Assembly: GCF_028714975.1 (NCBI RefSeq)
Contig: NZ_JAQTLH010000010.1
Coordinates: forward strand, 1-64,000
DNA length: 64,000 nucleotides
Direction of reading: 5' to 3'
DNA from: Sulfurimonas sp.
Lineage (GTDB): Bacteria; Campylobacterota; Campylobacteria; Campylobacterales; Sulfurimonadaceae
Position numbers and translations under genes: made by a program. The first letter of the stretch is position 1, and each line of letters opens with the position of its first letter. The notes below the pieces were generated by a model. That model saw only the letters and a list, made by a program, of their open reading frames with translations, was not told the origin of the DNA and made no database searches. Of this stretch, positions 55,431 through 63,100 are shown piece by piece.

Positions 55431-56636
55431 ATGAAGCACTCAATAAAAAAAATTTTTAGAAATCTCTCTTTTTTTCTTTTAGCAGTTAGCATATTTGCTG
55501 GGCTTGCCATTTTGGCGACGATTGATCATTTGAATTCTTATAAAAAAATTGACAATTTAAATAATCAAAAAGAGATTATCTCCTCTCTAACAAATTTACC
55601 AAAAGATAATTTAGAATTAATGTTTATTGAGCTAAACGGCAAAAGCAAACAGCTTCATATTGAAATTGATAAACTTCGCACTCTTTATGATTATAACTTT
55701 GCGGAAAAATATATACTTTTAAATTCAAAAGAGTATCTATCCGACTTAGATAAACTAAACTCTCTTACAACCGCATTTAATAAAGAAGCTTATGTCCATT
55801 ACTACTATGAAAAAGAGAGTAAAAGTGAAACGACAACAAAAGAGGAGTTAGAAAAAAAAGCATCCTCTCTTGTGAAGCAGATTGACTCTATAATATTTAA
55901 GGACATAACATACAGCCAGAGGAAGTTTAATATACATAAAAATGCAACATTTTTAGTGTTTATTATAACTTTGTTGGGTTTTATTTGGTACAAAAAAAGA
56001 CTCGATATGATATATAAAGATTTACAATTTCTATTTCATGTAAATCATAAAAAGCACACCATTTTTTCCCAAGAAGTCGGTGCTATTTCAGTTAGAATGA
56101 ACAGGAAATCTATGGCTGTGGACAATCCGATACTGCTTGATCCCGTAACCGGTATAAATAATATAAAAGGGCTTATGAGTGCTTATAGTGAAAAAAAAGG
56201 GATGAAAGAGGATAACTTCACATCCGTAAGCGTACTGGAAATTGATAATTTTTCAAAAACAAACAGAGTATATTCTCAAGAGCTCACACAAGCCATACTT
56301 AAAAAAATTGCATTTACGATGTCTTTGCATGAGCAGGTTGCCGATGTTATCTCAAGAACAGACTATAACCAATTTACTATTATTCTATCAAGACCAAAAA
56401 AAGAGGACTCCTTTAAAGAGATAGAAAATATCCGCAAGAGTATCTCTGAATTAAAACTAAGCTCGGCGGAATTGGGAGAAATCAACATTACGGTAAGCGG
56501 AGGGTATGTTATAAAACCAAATAATGTTTCATTGGAAGAGTCAATCAGACAAGCTAAAAAAGTTCTGCTTCATGCTCAAAAGAGCGGTAAAAATAAAATC
56601 TCTCAAATCAAAGATTTAGCTCAATCAGAACTATAA
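55431..56636 (+). CDS. Membrane protein with a degenerate GGDEF domain
   Basis: About 401 residues. Two helices (LSFFLLAVSIFAGLAILATI and ATFLVFIITLLGFIWY) frame a 150-residue, mostly helical, periplasmic sensor with coiled coil. The cytoplasmic part is GGDEF-like (LLDPVTGINNIKGLMSAYSE; VSVLEIDNFSKTNRVYSQE), but the signature GGDEF position reads RTDYNQFTIILS, so cyclase activity is doubtful. It probably binds nucleotide or a partner. The start is the ATG at 55431 (AGGAAAC upstream); the track start at 55428 is a TTG. No neighbour in the same operon. Confidence 0.82.
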   Translation: MKHSIKKIFRNLSFFLLAVSIFAGLAILATIDHLNSYKKIDNLNNQKEIISSLTNLPKDNLELMFIELNGKSKQLHIEIDKLRTLYDYNFAEKYILLNSKEYLSDLDKLNSLTTAFNKEAYVHYYYEKESKSETTTKEELEKKASSLVKQIDSIIFKDITYSQRKFNIHKNATFLVFIITLLGFIWYKKRLDMIYKDLQFLFHVNHKKHTIFSQEVGAISVRMNRKSMAVDNPILLDPVTGINNIKGLMSAYSEKKGMKEDNFTSVSVLEIDNFSKTNRVYSQELTQAILKKIAFTMSLHEQVADVISRTDYNQFTIILSRPKKEDSFKEIENIRKSISELKLSSAELGEINITVSGGYVIKPNNVSLEESIRQAKKVLLHAQKSGKNKISQIKDLAQSEL

Positions 56637-56790
56637 ATTTTAGCGATATGTGTAAATTCTACACTGCCAATTATCTGCAAATGAGTGAATACGGAACACT
56701 CTTTATATTTATAACAACTTTTTATCATTCACAAAGGCTAAAAATTGTAAAATCCACCATATTTTATTCTTAAAAACAAAAGGAAAGCTA

Positions 56791-58503
56791 ATGGGTATTC
56801 CTATTTATACTTACGATGCCATTGTTGTCGGTGCCGGTTTAGCCGGTTGTGCCGCTGCAAGAGAGTTACAAATTGCAGGGAAAAAAGTTGCGGTTATTAC
56901 GAAACTTCATCCGCTTAGAAGTCACTCAGGAGCTGCACAAGGCGGCGTGAATGCTGCTTTTAGCGACAAAGACAGCGTAGAGCTACATGAGTTTGATACG
57001 GTAAAAGGAAGTGACTATTTAGCTGATCAGGATGCTGTTGAGTTTATGTGCAAAAATGCACCTGAGACTATTCGCTGGGCTGAGAGAATGGGTGCTGCAT
57101 TTAGCAGAACGGCTGATGGCAAAATCGCTCAAAGACCTTTTGGCGGGCAATCATCTCCTCGTGCATGTTATGCAAAAGACAGAACGGGTTTAACGCTTCT
57201 TCAAACTATATATGAGCAAGCTTTTCGCGTAGGTGTAAAATTTTGGGATGAGTGGTATGTTGCGGATCTTATCTACAAAGAGGGTAAAGTTTCAGGCGTA
57301 GTTGCATTTAATATCAGAGATATGCAAGTTGCGATTTTCAATGCAAAATCGGTAATGTTTGCAACCGGCGGATATGCAAGAAGCTACAAAATCAACTCAA
57401 ATGCTCACGCAAACACGGGGGATGGTCTCTCAATCGTTGCAAGACACGGTCTTCCACTTGAAGATATGGAGTTTGTTCAGTTTCACCCCTCAGGTCTTTC
57501 AGGAAACGGTGTTTTAATCTCTGAAGCGGCTCGCGGAGAAGGTGGACGCCTTTTTAACTCTCTTGGCGAAAGATTTATGGAGAAATACGCTCCAAATGCA
57601 ATGGAACTAGCTTCAAGAGATGTCGTAAGCCGTGCAATTTTAAATGAAATCAGAGAGGGTCGCGGTGTCGGTCCTAGAAAAGATGCAGTTTTCATTGATG
57701 TAACGCATTTAGGAAAAGATTTGATTATGGAGAGATTGCCTGAACTTCGTGATTTGGCTATCACTTTCTTAGGTCTTGATATGATTAAAGAGCCTATCCT
57801 TATCTCTGCAACTGCTCACTACTCGATGGGCGGGATTCCTGTAAATATCGCAGGAAATGTTCGCAAAAACAATACCGAGTATGTTGAAGGTTTCTATGCC
57901 GCAGGAGAGTGTTCATGCGTATCCGTTCACGGAGCAAACCGCCTCGGTGCAAACTCTGTTCTTGAAGCACTTCTATTTGGTCGCTTCGTCGGTAAAACAA
58001 TGGTTAATGAAATAGACAACATCACTCTTCGCCCTGCAACCGCAGATGACGCGCAAAGAGCTTTAGCTGAGATAAATTTTGTACTAAATAACAACGGTGC
58101 CGAAACAATTACAAACTTAAGAGAAGAGCTGCAACAGTGTATGACTGCTAATGCAGGTGCATTTAGAACAAAAGAGACTTTAGAAATCGCGGTTACCAAA
58201 ATTAAAGAACTTAGAGAAAGATTTAAAAACATCCGTATAAAAGATAAATCAAAAGTGTTCAATACAGAGATGCAAGAAGCTATCGAATTTGGTCATATGA
58301 TTGACTACTCTGCATTTATTGTTGAGAGTGCTATTGCAAGAAATGAGAGTCGTGGAGCTCACTATAGAGAAGATTTTACCACTCGCGATGATGAAAACTT
58401 CCTAAAACACACTATGGCATATATGGATAAAGAGGGCAATATTTCGCTTGACTACATGGATGTCGTACTCGGCAAACATGAACTAAAAGCTAGAAATTAC
58501 TAA
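56791..58503 (+). CDS. sdhA: Succinate dehydrogenase/fumarate reductase flavoprotein subunit
   Basis: 570 residues. FAD site VVGAGLAGCAAARELQIAG, covalent FAD histidine in LRSHSGAAQGGVN, substrate segment VQFHPSG and SRDVVSRAI, and the active-site HGANRLGANSVLEALLFGR. It has no twin-arginine signal (starts MGIPIYTYDAIVV), so it acts on the cytoplasmic side, unlike the periplasmic methylmenaquinol:fumarate reductase MfrA of related species. It starts the three-gene operon, with AAAGGAAAG upstream. Confidence 0.93.
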   Translation: MGIPIYTYDAIVVGAGLAGCAAARELQIAGKKVAVITKLHPLRSHSGAAQGGVNAAFSDKDSVELHEFDTVKGSDYLADQDAVEFMCKNAPETIRWAERMGAAFSRTADGKIAQRPFGGQSSPRACYAKDRTGLTLLQTIYEQAFRVGVKFWDEWYVADLIYKEGKVSGVVAFNIRDMQVAIFNAKSVMFATGGYARSYKINSNAHANTGDGLSIVARHGLPLEDMEFVQFHPSGLSGNGVLISEAARGEGGRLFNSLGERFMEKYAPNAMELASRDVVSRAILNEIREGRGVGPRKDAVFIDVTHLGKDLIMERLPELRDLAITFLGLDMIKEPILISATAHYSMGGIPVNIAGNVRKNNTEYVEGFYAAGECSCVSVHGANRLGANSVLEALLFGRFVGKTMVNEIDNITLRPATADDAQRALAEINFVLNNNGAETITNLREELQQCMTANAGAFRTKETLEIAVTKIKELRERFKNIRIKDKSKVFNTEMQEAIEFGHMIDYSAFIVESAIARNESRGAHYREDFTTRDDENFLKHTMAYMDKEGNISLDYMDVVLGKHELKARNY

Positions 58504-58512
58504 GGAGAATTT

Positions 58513-59490
58513 ATGAGTACAAATAGTATCACTACACAAAAAGTAAACTTCAAAGTATTTCGCTTCAATGCAGATGAGGATTATCTTCCGTACTACGAAA
58601 ACTACACTATGGATATAACAAGCGAAGAGGTTGTTTTAGATGTTTTAAACAGAATAAAATGGGACCACGACGGTAGTTTTTCATACCGTAGAAGCTGCCG
58701 ACACGGTATATGCGGGGCATGTGCTATCAAAGTAAATGGTCGCTCGACTCTTGCTTGTAAAGAGAGCATGACGACTATGATAGAGTATTTCGGAAACGAG
58801 ATAACTCTTGAGCCTCTAAGTACAAAAAGAGCCGTAAAAGATATGATTATAGACAAGGCAGACTTTTGGGATAAACATGCAAGTGTTACTCCATATCTTG
58901 TTGCAGATATAGACGAATGCCCGTCTTGTGAAAATCTAGTTTCACCTCATGATGCAGAAGAGCTAAATGAAGCAGACTTATGTATCCAGTGCGGTGCGTG
59001 TCACTATGCTTGCCCTGTTGTTGAGATAAACAGCGACTTCTTTGGACCTGCGGCGTTTGTTGCGGCGTACCGTTTTGAGTCGGATGTTCGTGACAGTGAC
59101 GGCAATAGACTAATAAATGTAAATGAAGAGAAACAGGGTGTTTGGGATTGTGCTAAATGTTTTGAGTGTGCGGAAGTTTGTCCAAAAGATATAAATCCAA
59201 TCGACAAGATTACAAAACTTCATCAAATGGCATTTAAAAAAGGTGTCGCAAAAAACAATGTTGCAACTCGCCATGCAGTCGGTTTCTTACACTCTATCAA
59301 AAAACACGGTATGCTCGATGAGGGCGGCTTAGTTCTATACTCTGAGGGAGCTCACATAGTAAAACATATTCCTGTAGCACTTCAGATGTTTAAAAAAGGC
59401 AAAATTGTTATGCCTTGGAATATGCCAAAATCAGATAAACTTGATGAAATTCAAAAACTTATCAAATCATCATCAACAGTAAAGTTCTAG
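58513..59490 (+). CDS. sdhB: Succinate dehydrogenase/fumarate reductase iron-sulfur subunit
   Basis: 325 residues, longer than typical SdhB. A 2Fe-2S site (CRHGICGACAIKVNG... with the fourth Cys in STLACK), then CPSCENL, CIQCGACHYACPVVEIN and CAKCFECAEVCPKDINP for the other clusters. It links the flavoprotein to subunit E. The start comes 9 bases after sdhA with AAGGAG in the gap. Confidence 0.93.
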   Translation: MSTNSITTQKVNFKVFRFNADEDYLPYYENYTMDITSEEVVLDVLNRIKWDHDGSFSYRRSCRHGICGACAIKVNGRSTLACKESMTTMIEYFGNEITLEPLSTKRAVKDMIIDKADFWDKHASVTPYLVADIDECPSCENLVSPHDAEELNEADLCIQCGACHYACPVVEINSDFFGPAAFVAAYRFESDVRDSDGNRLINVNEEKQGVWDCAKCFECAEVCPKDINPIDKITKLHQMAFKKGVAKNNVATRHAVGFLHSIKKHGMLDEGGLVLYSEGAHIVKHIPVALQMFKKGKIVMPWNMPKSDKLDEIQKLIKSSSTVKF

Positions 59491-59502
59491 GAGCAAAGTT
59501 AA

Positions 59503-60384
59503 ATGAAAAAATTAAAATACGCACTTTTTACGGGATGTACTGCAAAACAGAGTACTCCTGAACAGATGATGTCAACACTTGCGGTTGCTAGAAAACTGAA
59601 CATTGAGCTTATCGAACTTACAGAAGCTTCATGCTGCGGAGCTTCTCACTTACAAGATTATGATGACTTTTTATCTCTTGTTTTAAATGCTAGAAATATA
59701 GCATATGCAGAAAAGCATGAGCTTACAATGGTTACAATATGTAATACTTGTCAGCTAAATACTGCTATGACAAAACATAGATTGGATAAAAATCCTGAGT
59801 TAAAAGCAAAAGTGAATGAAAAACTAGCAGAGGTCGGTTTGGAGTACAAAGGCACCTCAAATGTTATCCATTTCCTCTACGCTATCATTGATGATTTCGG
59901 CTTAGATAAAATCAAAGAGTTGGTTGTAAAACCTCTTAGCCAATTTAACATCGCTCCGTTTTACGGCTGTCACAACATCCGCCCATCAGAACTTCATGAC
60001 GAGTCTCATAAACAAAAAGAGAATCCATACAACCCTACTTCGTTGGATGACCTTATCATCGCATGTGGTGGAAAAAATGTTGATTATGAAGAGAAAAACA
60101 AATGTTGCGGATTCCATGTCGAGCTTCAAGCGCCTCACACTGCGGCAGTTCTTACAGGAACAGCCATAGCAGGCGCAACTGACCAAAATGCAGACATGAT
60201 GGTAACCCCATGCCCGCTATGTCATCTAAAACTTGACACTCAAACAAAAAGTGCATCTGAAGCCATAGGCAGAGAAGTTTCACTCCCCGTTCTTCATATG
60301 CAGCAAATGGTAGGACTAGCTCTTGGCTGTACTCCCGCAGAACTTGGTCTAAAACACCATGTTACTGAGGTTAATTTTATATAA
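59503..60384 (+). CDS. sdhE: CCG-domain membrane-associated subunit (SdhE/HdrB-like)
   Basis: 293 residues with two cysteine-rich CCG domains: SCCGASHLQDYDD and, in the second half, KCCGFHVELQAPH, plus CNTCQLNTAM and TPCPLCHLKLD cysteines. This matches subunit E of non-classical (type E) succinate:quinone oxidoreductases and HdrB, which hold unusual 4Fe-4S clusters and attach without haem-bearing helices. I see no membrane helices. It lies 12 bases after sdhB; the palindrome at 60397 follows. Confidence 0.9.
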   Translation: MKKLKYALFTGCTAKQSTPEQMMSTLAVARKLNIELIELTEASCCGASHLQDYDDFLSLVLNARNIAYAEKHELTMVTICNTCQLNTAMTKHRLDKNPELKAKVNEKLAEVGLEYKGTSNVIHFLYAIIDDFGLDKIKELVVKPLSQFNIAPFYGCHNIRPSELHDESHKQKENPYNPTSLDDLIIACGGKNVDYEEKNKCCGFHVELQAPHTAAVLTGTAIAGATDQNADMMVTPCPLCHLKLDTQTKSASEAIGREVSLPVLHMQQMVGLALGCTPAELGLKHHVTEVNFI

Positions 60385-60396
60385 ATTGTGAGATGC

Positions 60397-60432
60397 GTAT
60401 GCGTTCCACCTCCCCCGAGGTGGAACGCATAC
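60397..60432. repeat. Solo RAYT-type REP palindrome after sdhE
   Basis: GTATGCGTTCCACCTC, a CCCC loop, then GAGGTGGAACGCATAC: a perfect 16-bp stem, 12 bases after the sdhE stop. It shares the GTTCCACCTC / GAGGTGG core with the ends of the two 432-bp elements downstream. The outer bases differ in paired fashion (GCG with CGC), so the hairpin is kept. It could also end the sdh transcript. Confidence 0.8.
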
Positions 60433-60485
60433 ATACTACATTAGCTTCATTAAAATTTTATAAAAGTGTGTTAGCTTGATTTTGC

Positions 60486-60491
60486 TATAAT
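60486..60491 (+). promoter_or_regulatory. -10 box of the RelE-type toxin-antitoxin pair
   Basis: TTTGCTATAATCTT contains a perfect TATAAT 27 bases upstream of the antitoxin ATG. A good AAAAAAGGAG ribosome site follows. No clear -35 box. Confidence 0.6.
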
Positions 60492-60518
60492 CTTATAGTT
60501 TAAAAAAGGAGCTTCACA

Positions 60519-60734
60519 ATGAAAACATTGACTCTTGAGATAAAAGATGAAACTATTGCCGATAAAATAGTATGGATGTTGCAGCATTTCAAAAATGATG
60601 GATTGGTTATTAGAGAGAGTGAAGCCACTGATAATTTAAAGGCCAGTATTAAGCAATCAGTGGACGAACTTAATATGGTTAAAAGCGGTAAATTAAAAGC
60701 AAAGCCTGTAGAAGAATTATTAAATGCCATTTAA
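60519..60734 (+). CDS. Small antitoxin of a RelE-type pair
   Basis: 71 residues: a short strand (TLTLEIKDETIADKIVWML), then helix and an acidic-basic tail (SVDELNMVKSGKLKAKPVEELLNAI) like antitoxins paired with RelE toxins in this phylum. It overlaps the toxin by 11 bases. The family is inferred mainly from size, partner and overlap. Confidence 0.7.
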   Translation: MKTLTLEIKDETIADKIVWMLQHFKNDGLVIRESEATDNLKASIKQSVDELNMVKSGKLKAKPVEELLNAI

Positions 60735-61050
60735 TATTCTCACTATTCCGGAGTTTGATAAAAATATAAAAAAATTAGCTAAACACTACAAAAATATAAA
60801 AGTAGATTTATCATCTCTGGTTTTAGAGCTACGAAATAATCCAAAGTTAGGCACATATCTGTTTCAAAACTGCTATAAAATTAGAGTTGCAAACTCAAGT
60901 GTACCTACCGGCAAAAGCAAAGGTTTTAGGGTCATTACTTATTGTGTAGATGATGAACAAAATATTTACTTACTATCTATATACTCAAAATCAGACCAAG
61001 AAAATATCACTGATGCAGAGATAATAGAACTACTAAAGCAGGTTCAATAG
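60724..61050 (+). CDS. RelE/ParE-type toxin
   Basis: 108 residues with the compact RelE-like fold: IPEFDKNIKKLAKHYKNIKVDL (helical pair), then NPKLGTYLFQNCYKIRVANSS and GKSKGFRVITYCVDDEQNIYLLSIYSKSDQENI (four-strand sheet with Arg and Tyr as in type II mRNA interferases). It is followed by 52 bases before the first RAYT element. Confidence 0.8.
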   Translation: MPFNILTIPEFDKNIKKLAKHYKNIKVDLSSLVLELRNNPKLGTYLFQNCYKIRVANSSVPTGKSKGFRVITYCVDDEQNIYLLSIYSKSDQENITDAEIIELLKQVQ

Positions 61051-61102
61051 AAATTAAAAGACATGAAGAGTAAGTAGCTATCAGTATATATTGACATTTT
61101 TC

Positions 61103-61534
61103 CTCGTTCCACCTCTCCTGAGGTGGAATGCATATATACACCTCATATAACACATTAAGCCAAACCAAACTGCAATATCTTTATGGGAAGAAGCAGATAT
61201 AAAATATATGAAACGACACATCCACATTTTGTGACATGCACTGTACTCCATCAGCTGCCGCTTTTTACAAGGCAAGAAAGTGTTGCAATCATAATAGAGT
61301 GCCTAAAATTTTTACAAGAAAAAGACAATCTAAAACTTTATGCCTATGTTATTTTAGAAAATCATTTGTATATAGTTCTCTCAAGTGACGATTTGCCCAA
61401 AACTATGCAATCTTTCAAGCAATAGTAGCGCTAGGGATTATAGCGGAATGAACGGGCTGGTGGAAATCGAGAGGTTATGGTGAGGGAGATTTTGGATGAC
61501 AGTATGCATTCCACCTCGGGAGAGGTGGAACGAG
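61103..61534 (+). mobile_element. Non-autonomous RAYT element, copy 1
   Basis: A 432-bp unit bounded by near-perfect 32-base terminal inverted repeats (CTCGTTCCACCTCTCC then T or C, then GAGGTGGAATGCATA), 31 of 32 bases matching. Each end is itself a palindrome of the REP type. Inside is an internally deleted RAYT gene. It recurs with two visible base changes at 62658-63089, in the same direction. The right end lies inside the frame of an HTH gene. Confidence 0.85.
61183..61483 (+). pseudogene. Internally deleted REP-associated tyrosine transposase (copy 1)
   Basis: The first 80 codons are RAYT/Y1-type (THPHFVTCTVLHQLPLFTR; then YAYVILENHLYIVLSS), ending at two stop codons after QSFKQ. In the next frame, from 61424, SSARDYSGMNGLVEIERLW-stop reproduces the C-terminal end of RAYT proteins. 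The middle, which in the family holds the catalytic tyrosine helix, is missing. The His-x-His nicking motif reads HLY instead of HxH. It cannot encode an active transposase. Confidence 0.85.
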
Positions 61535-61732
61535 AAAGTAGCGGATGTTATACTCCGAAGCATACTCTATATCAAAACGAAAAAGCTCCTGTTCATCTAC
61601 TTCTAAAACTTCCGCAATGTAAGGAATAAGCTCTGCTTTTAGTTCACGTTTGCCGTTTAAGTAACCGTATATTGTCTGTTCACTCGGTATTTCACCCGTA
61701 CTCTTCAGCTTTAGTTCGATTGCCTGAAGCAT
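61535..61732 (-). pseudogene. HTH regulator gene cut by the element
   Basis: The minus-strand frame begins MLQAIELKLKSTGEIPSEQT; IYGYLNGKRELKAELIPYIAEVLEVDEQELF is an XRE-like helix-turn-helix. After EYNIRYF the frame runs straight into the element end (LVPPLPRWNAY) and ends within it. So the original C-terminus is gone or was placed elsewhere. A TATAACT box lies upstream near 61785. Whether the short product still binds DNA is unknown. Confidence 0.6.
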
Positions 61733-61809
61733 TTTGACAAAATCTTTTTTTTGTAAATTTTTCTCTTTTATAAGTTATACTGCATGCAAATATATTACAG
61801 GGGTGTCAG

Positions 61810-62520
61810 ATGATGTGCTTAAATAAAATGGTGGATGAAAATGATTACCAAGGAAGTTTTAATAAGATTGCAAATTACCTATTAAATTGTGTTGAGCTTC
61901 AAGTTAAAACTAAAAAATATGAATTTACAGAAATTGAATTTTACTATTATTCAGACGATCATAAAGATTGTGCATTACATGGTGATGAACTTCAAAAAAC
62001 TTCTAATGGATGGTATGTGCACAACAAAGGACGAGGTGGTATTGATATTACTTTTGGAAATTGTGATAACTTTGGAGGAATATTGATAAGAGGAATTAAA
62101 GAAGTGAAGTCAGATGGAAAATATATTGATGGGCCGTTGAATATTATGAACTTTTTTAAAAGTCAATTTAGCTGTCAAAATAAAATGGAGATACAAGATA
62201 AGCTTACGTTAGGAATAATAGCATTTATTCAGATCGACTGTAAAAATGATACTGTTTATCAAGGGCCACGCATTGGTCTTGTTCAGCCAACTAACCCTTA
62301 TTTAGTTTATCCGTATAGATTTTTAAAGGATTTATCTAAAGAACATAATTTTAAAGAAAAACTCACTATTTACTATACATCTATAAAATTGGGAATAACT
62401 ACAAAAGAGAATATTTCAAATAATATTGGGTACCAATTCAGTGTTGAAAGTTATGAAAATACACTGTCTCTATCTATCAATAAAAACAGGCTATTTTTAG
62501 ATTATTTCAAGAATATATAG
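61810..62520 (+). CDS. Uncharacterised 236-residue protein
   Basis: No signal peptide or membrane helices. The segment TEIEFYYYSDDHKDCALHGDE, followed by GRGGIDITFGNCDNFGGILIRGI and DGPLNIMNFF, looks conserved and enzyme-like (His/Asp-rich start, glycine-rich substrate loop). The pattern vaguely resembles small DNA-glycosylase or nuclease-like families, but I cannot assign it. The start has AGGGG upstream. It lies between the two RAYT elements, so it could have arrived as accessory cargo. Confidence 0.65.
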   Translation: MMCLNKMVDENDYQGSFNKIANYLLNCVELQVKTKKYEFTEIEFYYYSDDHKDCALHGDELQKTSNGWYVHNKGRGGIDITFGNCDNFGGILIRGIKEVKSDGKYIDGPLNIMNFFKSQFSCQNKMEIQDKLTLGIIAFIQIDCKNDTVYQGPRIGLVQPTNPYLVYPYRFLKDLSKEHNFKEKLTIYYTSIKLGITTKENISNNIGYQFSVESYENTLSLSINKNRLFLDYFKNI

Positions 62521-62574
62521 ATAGTTTTTGTCCACTTTTTACTCTATACTTACTCAAAACATCGGAGAAAAATC

Positions 62575-62676
62575 ATGACAATCATAGAAAGATCACCCTA
62601 CGATAATATTTACGAACCAATCATGGAAAAAGTGACTAAAAAATCAGTCTATTTTTTCTCGTTCCACCTCTCCTGA
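62575..62676 (+). CDS. Short ORF interrupted by RAYT element copy 2
   Basis: Not in the ORF track. ATG at 62575 behind GGAGAAAA gives MTIIERSPYDNIYEPIMEKV and then VYFF before entering the element end, where it stops at 62674. Good ribosome site and regular codon use suggest the 5' end of a real gene, cut short at about 28 native codons. No family recognised. Confidence 0.4.
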   Translation: MTIIERSPYDNIYEPIMEKVTKKSVYFFSFHLS

Positions 62677-63089
62677 GGTGGAATGCATATATACACCTCA
62701 TATAACACATTAAGCCAAACCGAACTGCAATATCTTTATAGGAAGAAGCAGATATAAAATATATGAAACGACACATCCACATTTTGTGACATGCACTGTA
62801 CTCCATCAGCTGCCGCTTTTTACAAGGCAAGAAAGTGTTGCAATCATAATAGAGTGCCTAAAATTTTTACAAGAAAAAGACAATCTAAAACTTTATGCCT
62901 ATGTTATTTTAGAAAATCATTTGTATATAGTTCTCTCAAGTGACGATTTGCCCAAAACTATGCAATCTTTCAAGCAATAGTAGCGCTAGGGATTATAGCG
63001 GAATGAACGGGCTGGTGGAAATCGAGAGGTTATGGTGAGGGAGATTTTGGATGACAGTATGCATTCCACCTCGGGAGAGGTGGAACGAG
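62658..63089 (+). mobile_element. Non-autonomous RAYT element, copy 2
   Basis: Offset from copy 1 by exactly 1,555 bases throughout, so the same length of 432 bp with the same ends. Visible differences: AACCAAACTG to AACCGAACTG and TTATGGGAAG to TTATAGGAAG. The second removes the ATG that copy 1 uses. The internal deletion is identical in both copies, so it arose before duplication. The right end lies 11 bases from the mogA stop. Confidence 0.85.
62738..63038 (+). pseudogene. Internally deleted RAYT gene (copy 2, start codon lost)
   Basis: Same reading as copy 1, but the start ATG is ATA at 62738. The ORF track therefore begins at a GTG at 62786, which corresponds to valine 17 of copy 1. C-terminal tail SSARDYSGMNGLVEIERLW again in the shifted frame, ending at 63038. 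Confidence 0.8.
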
Positions 63090-63100
63090 AAACCTTCTTG

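Noticed and set aside
61081-61275. 64-codon minus-strand ORFs at 61081 and 62636
   Set aside because: They are antisense reads of the RAYT element and start or end in its palindromes; duplicated only because the element is.
61103-63089. Possible CRISPR array because of repeated palindromes
   Set aside because: Only paired element ends are repeated, with no regular short spacers and no cas genes.
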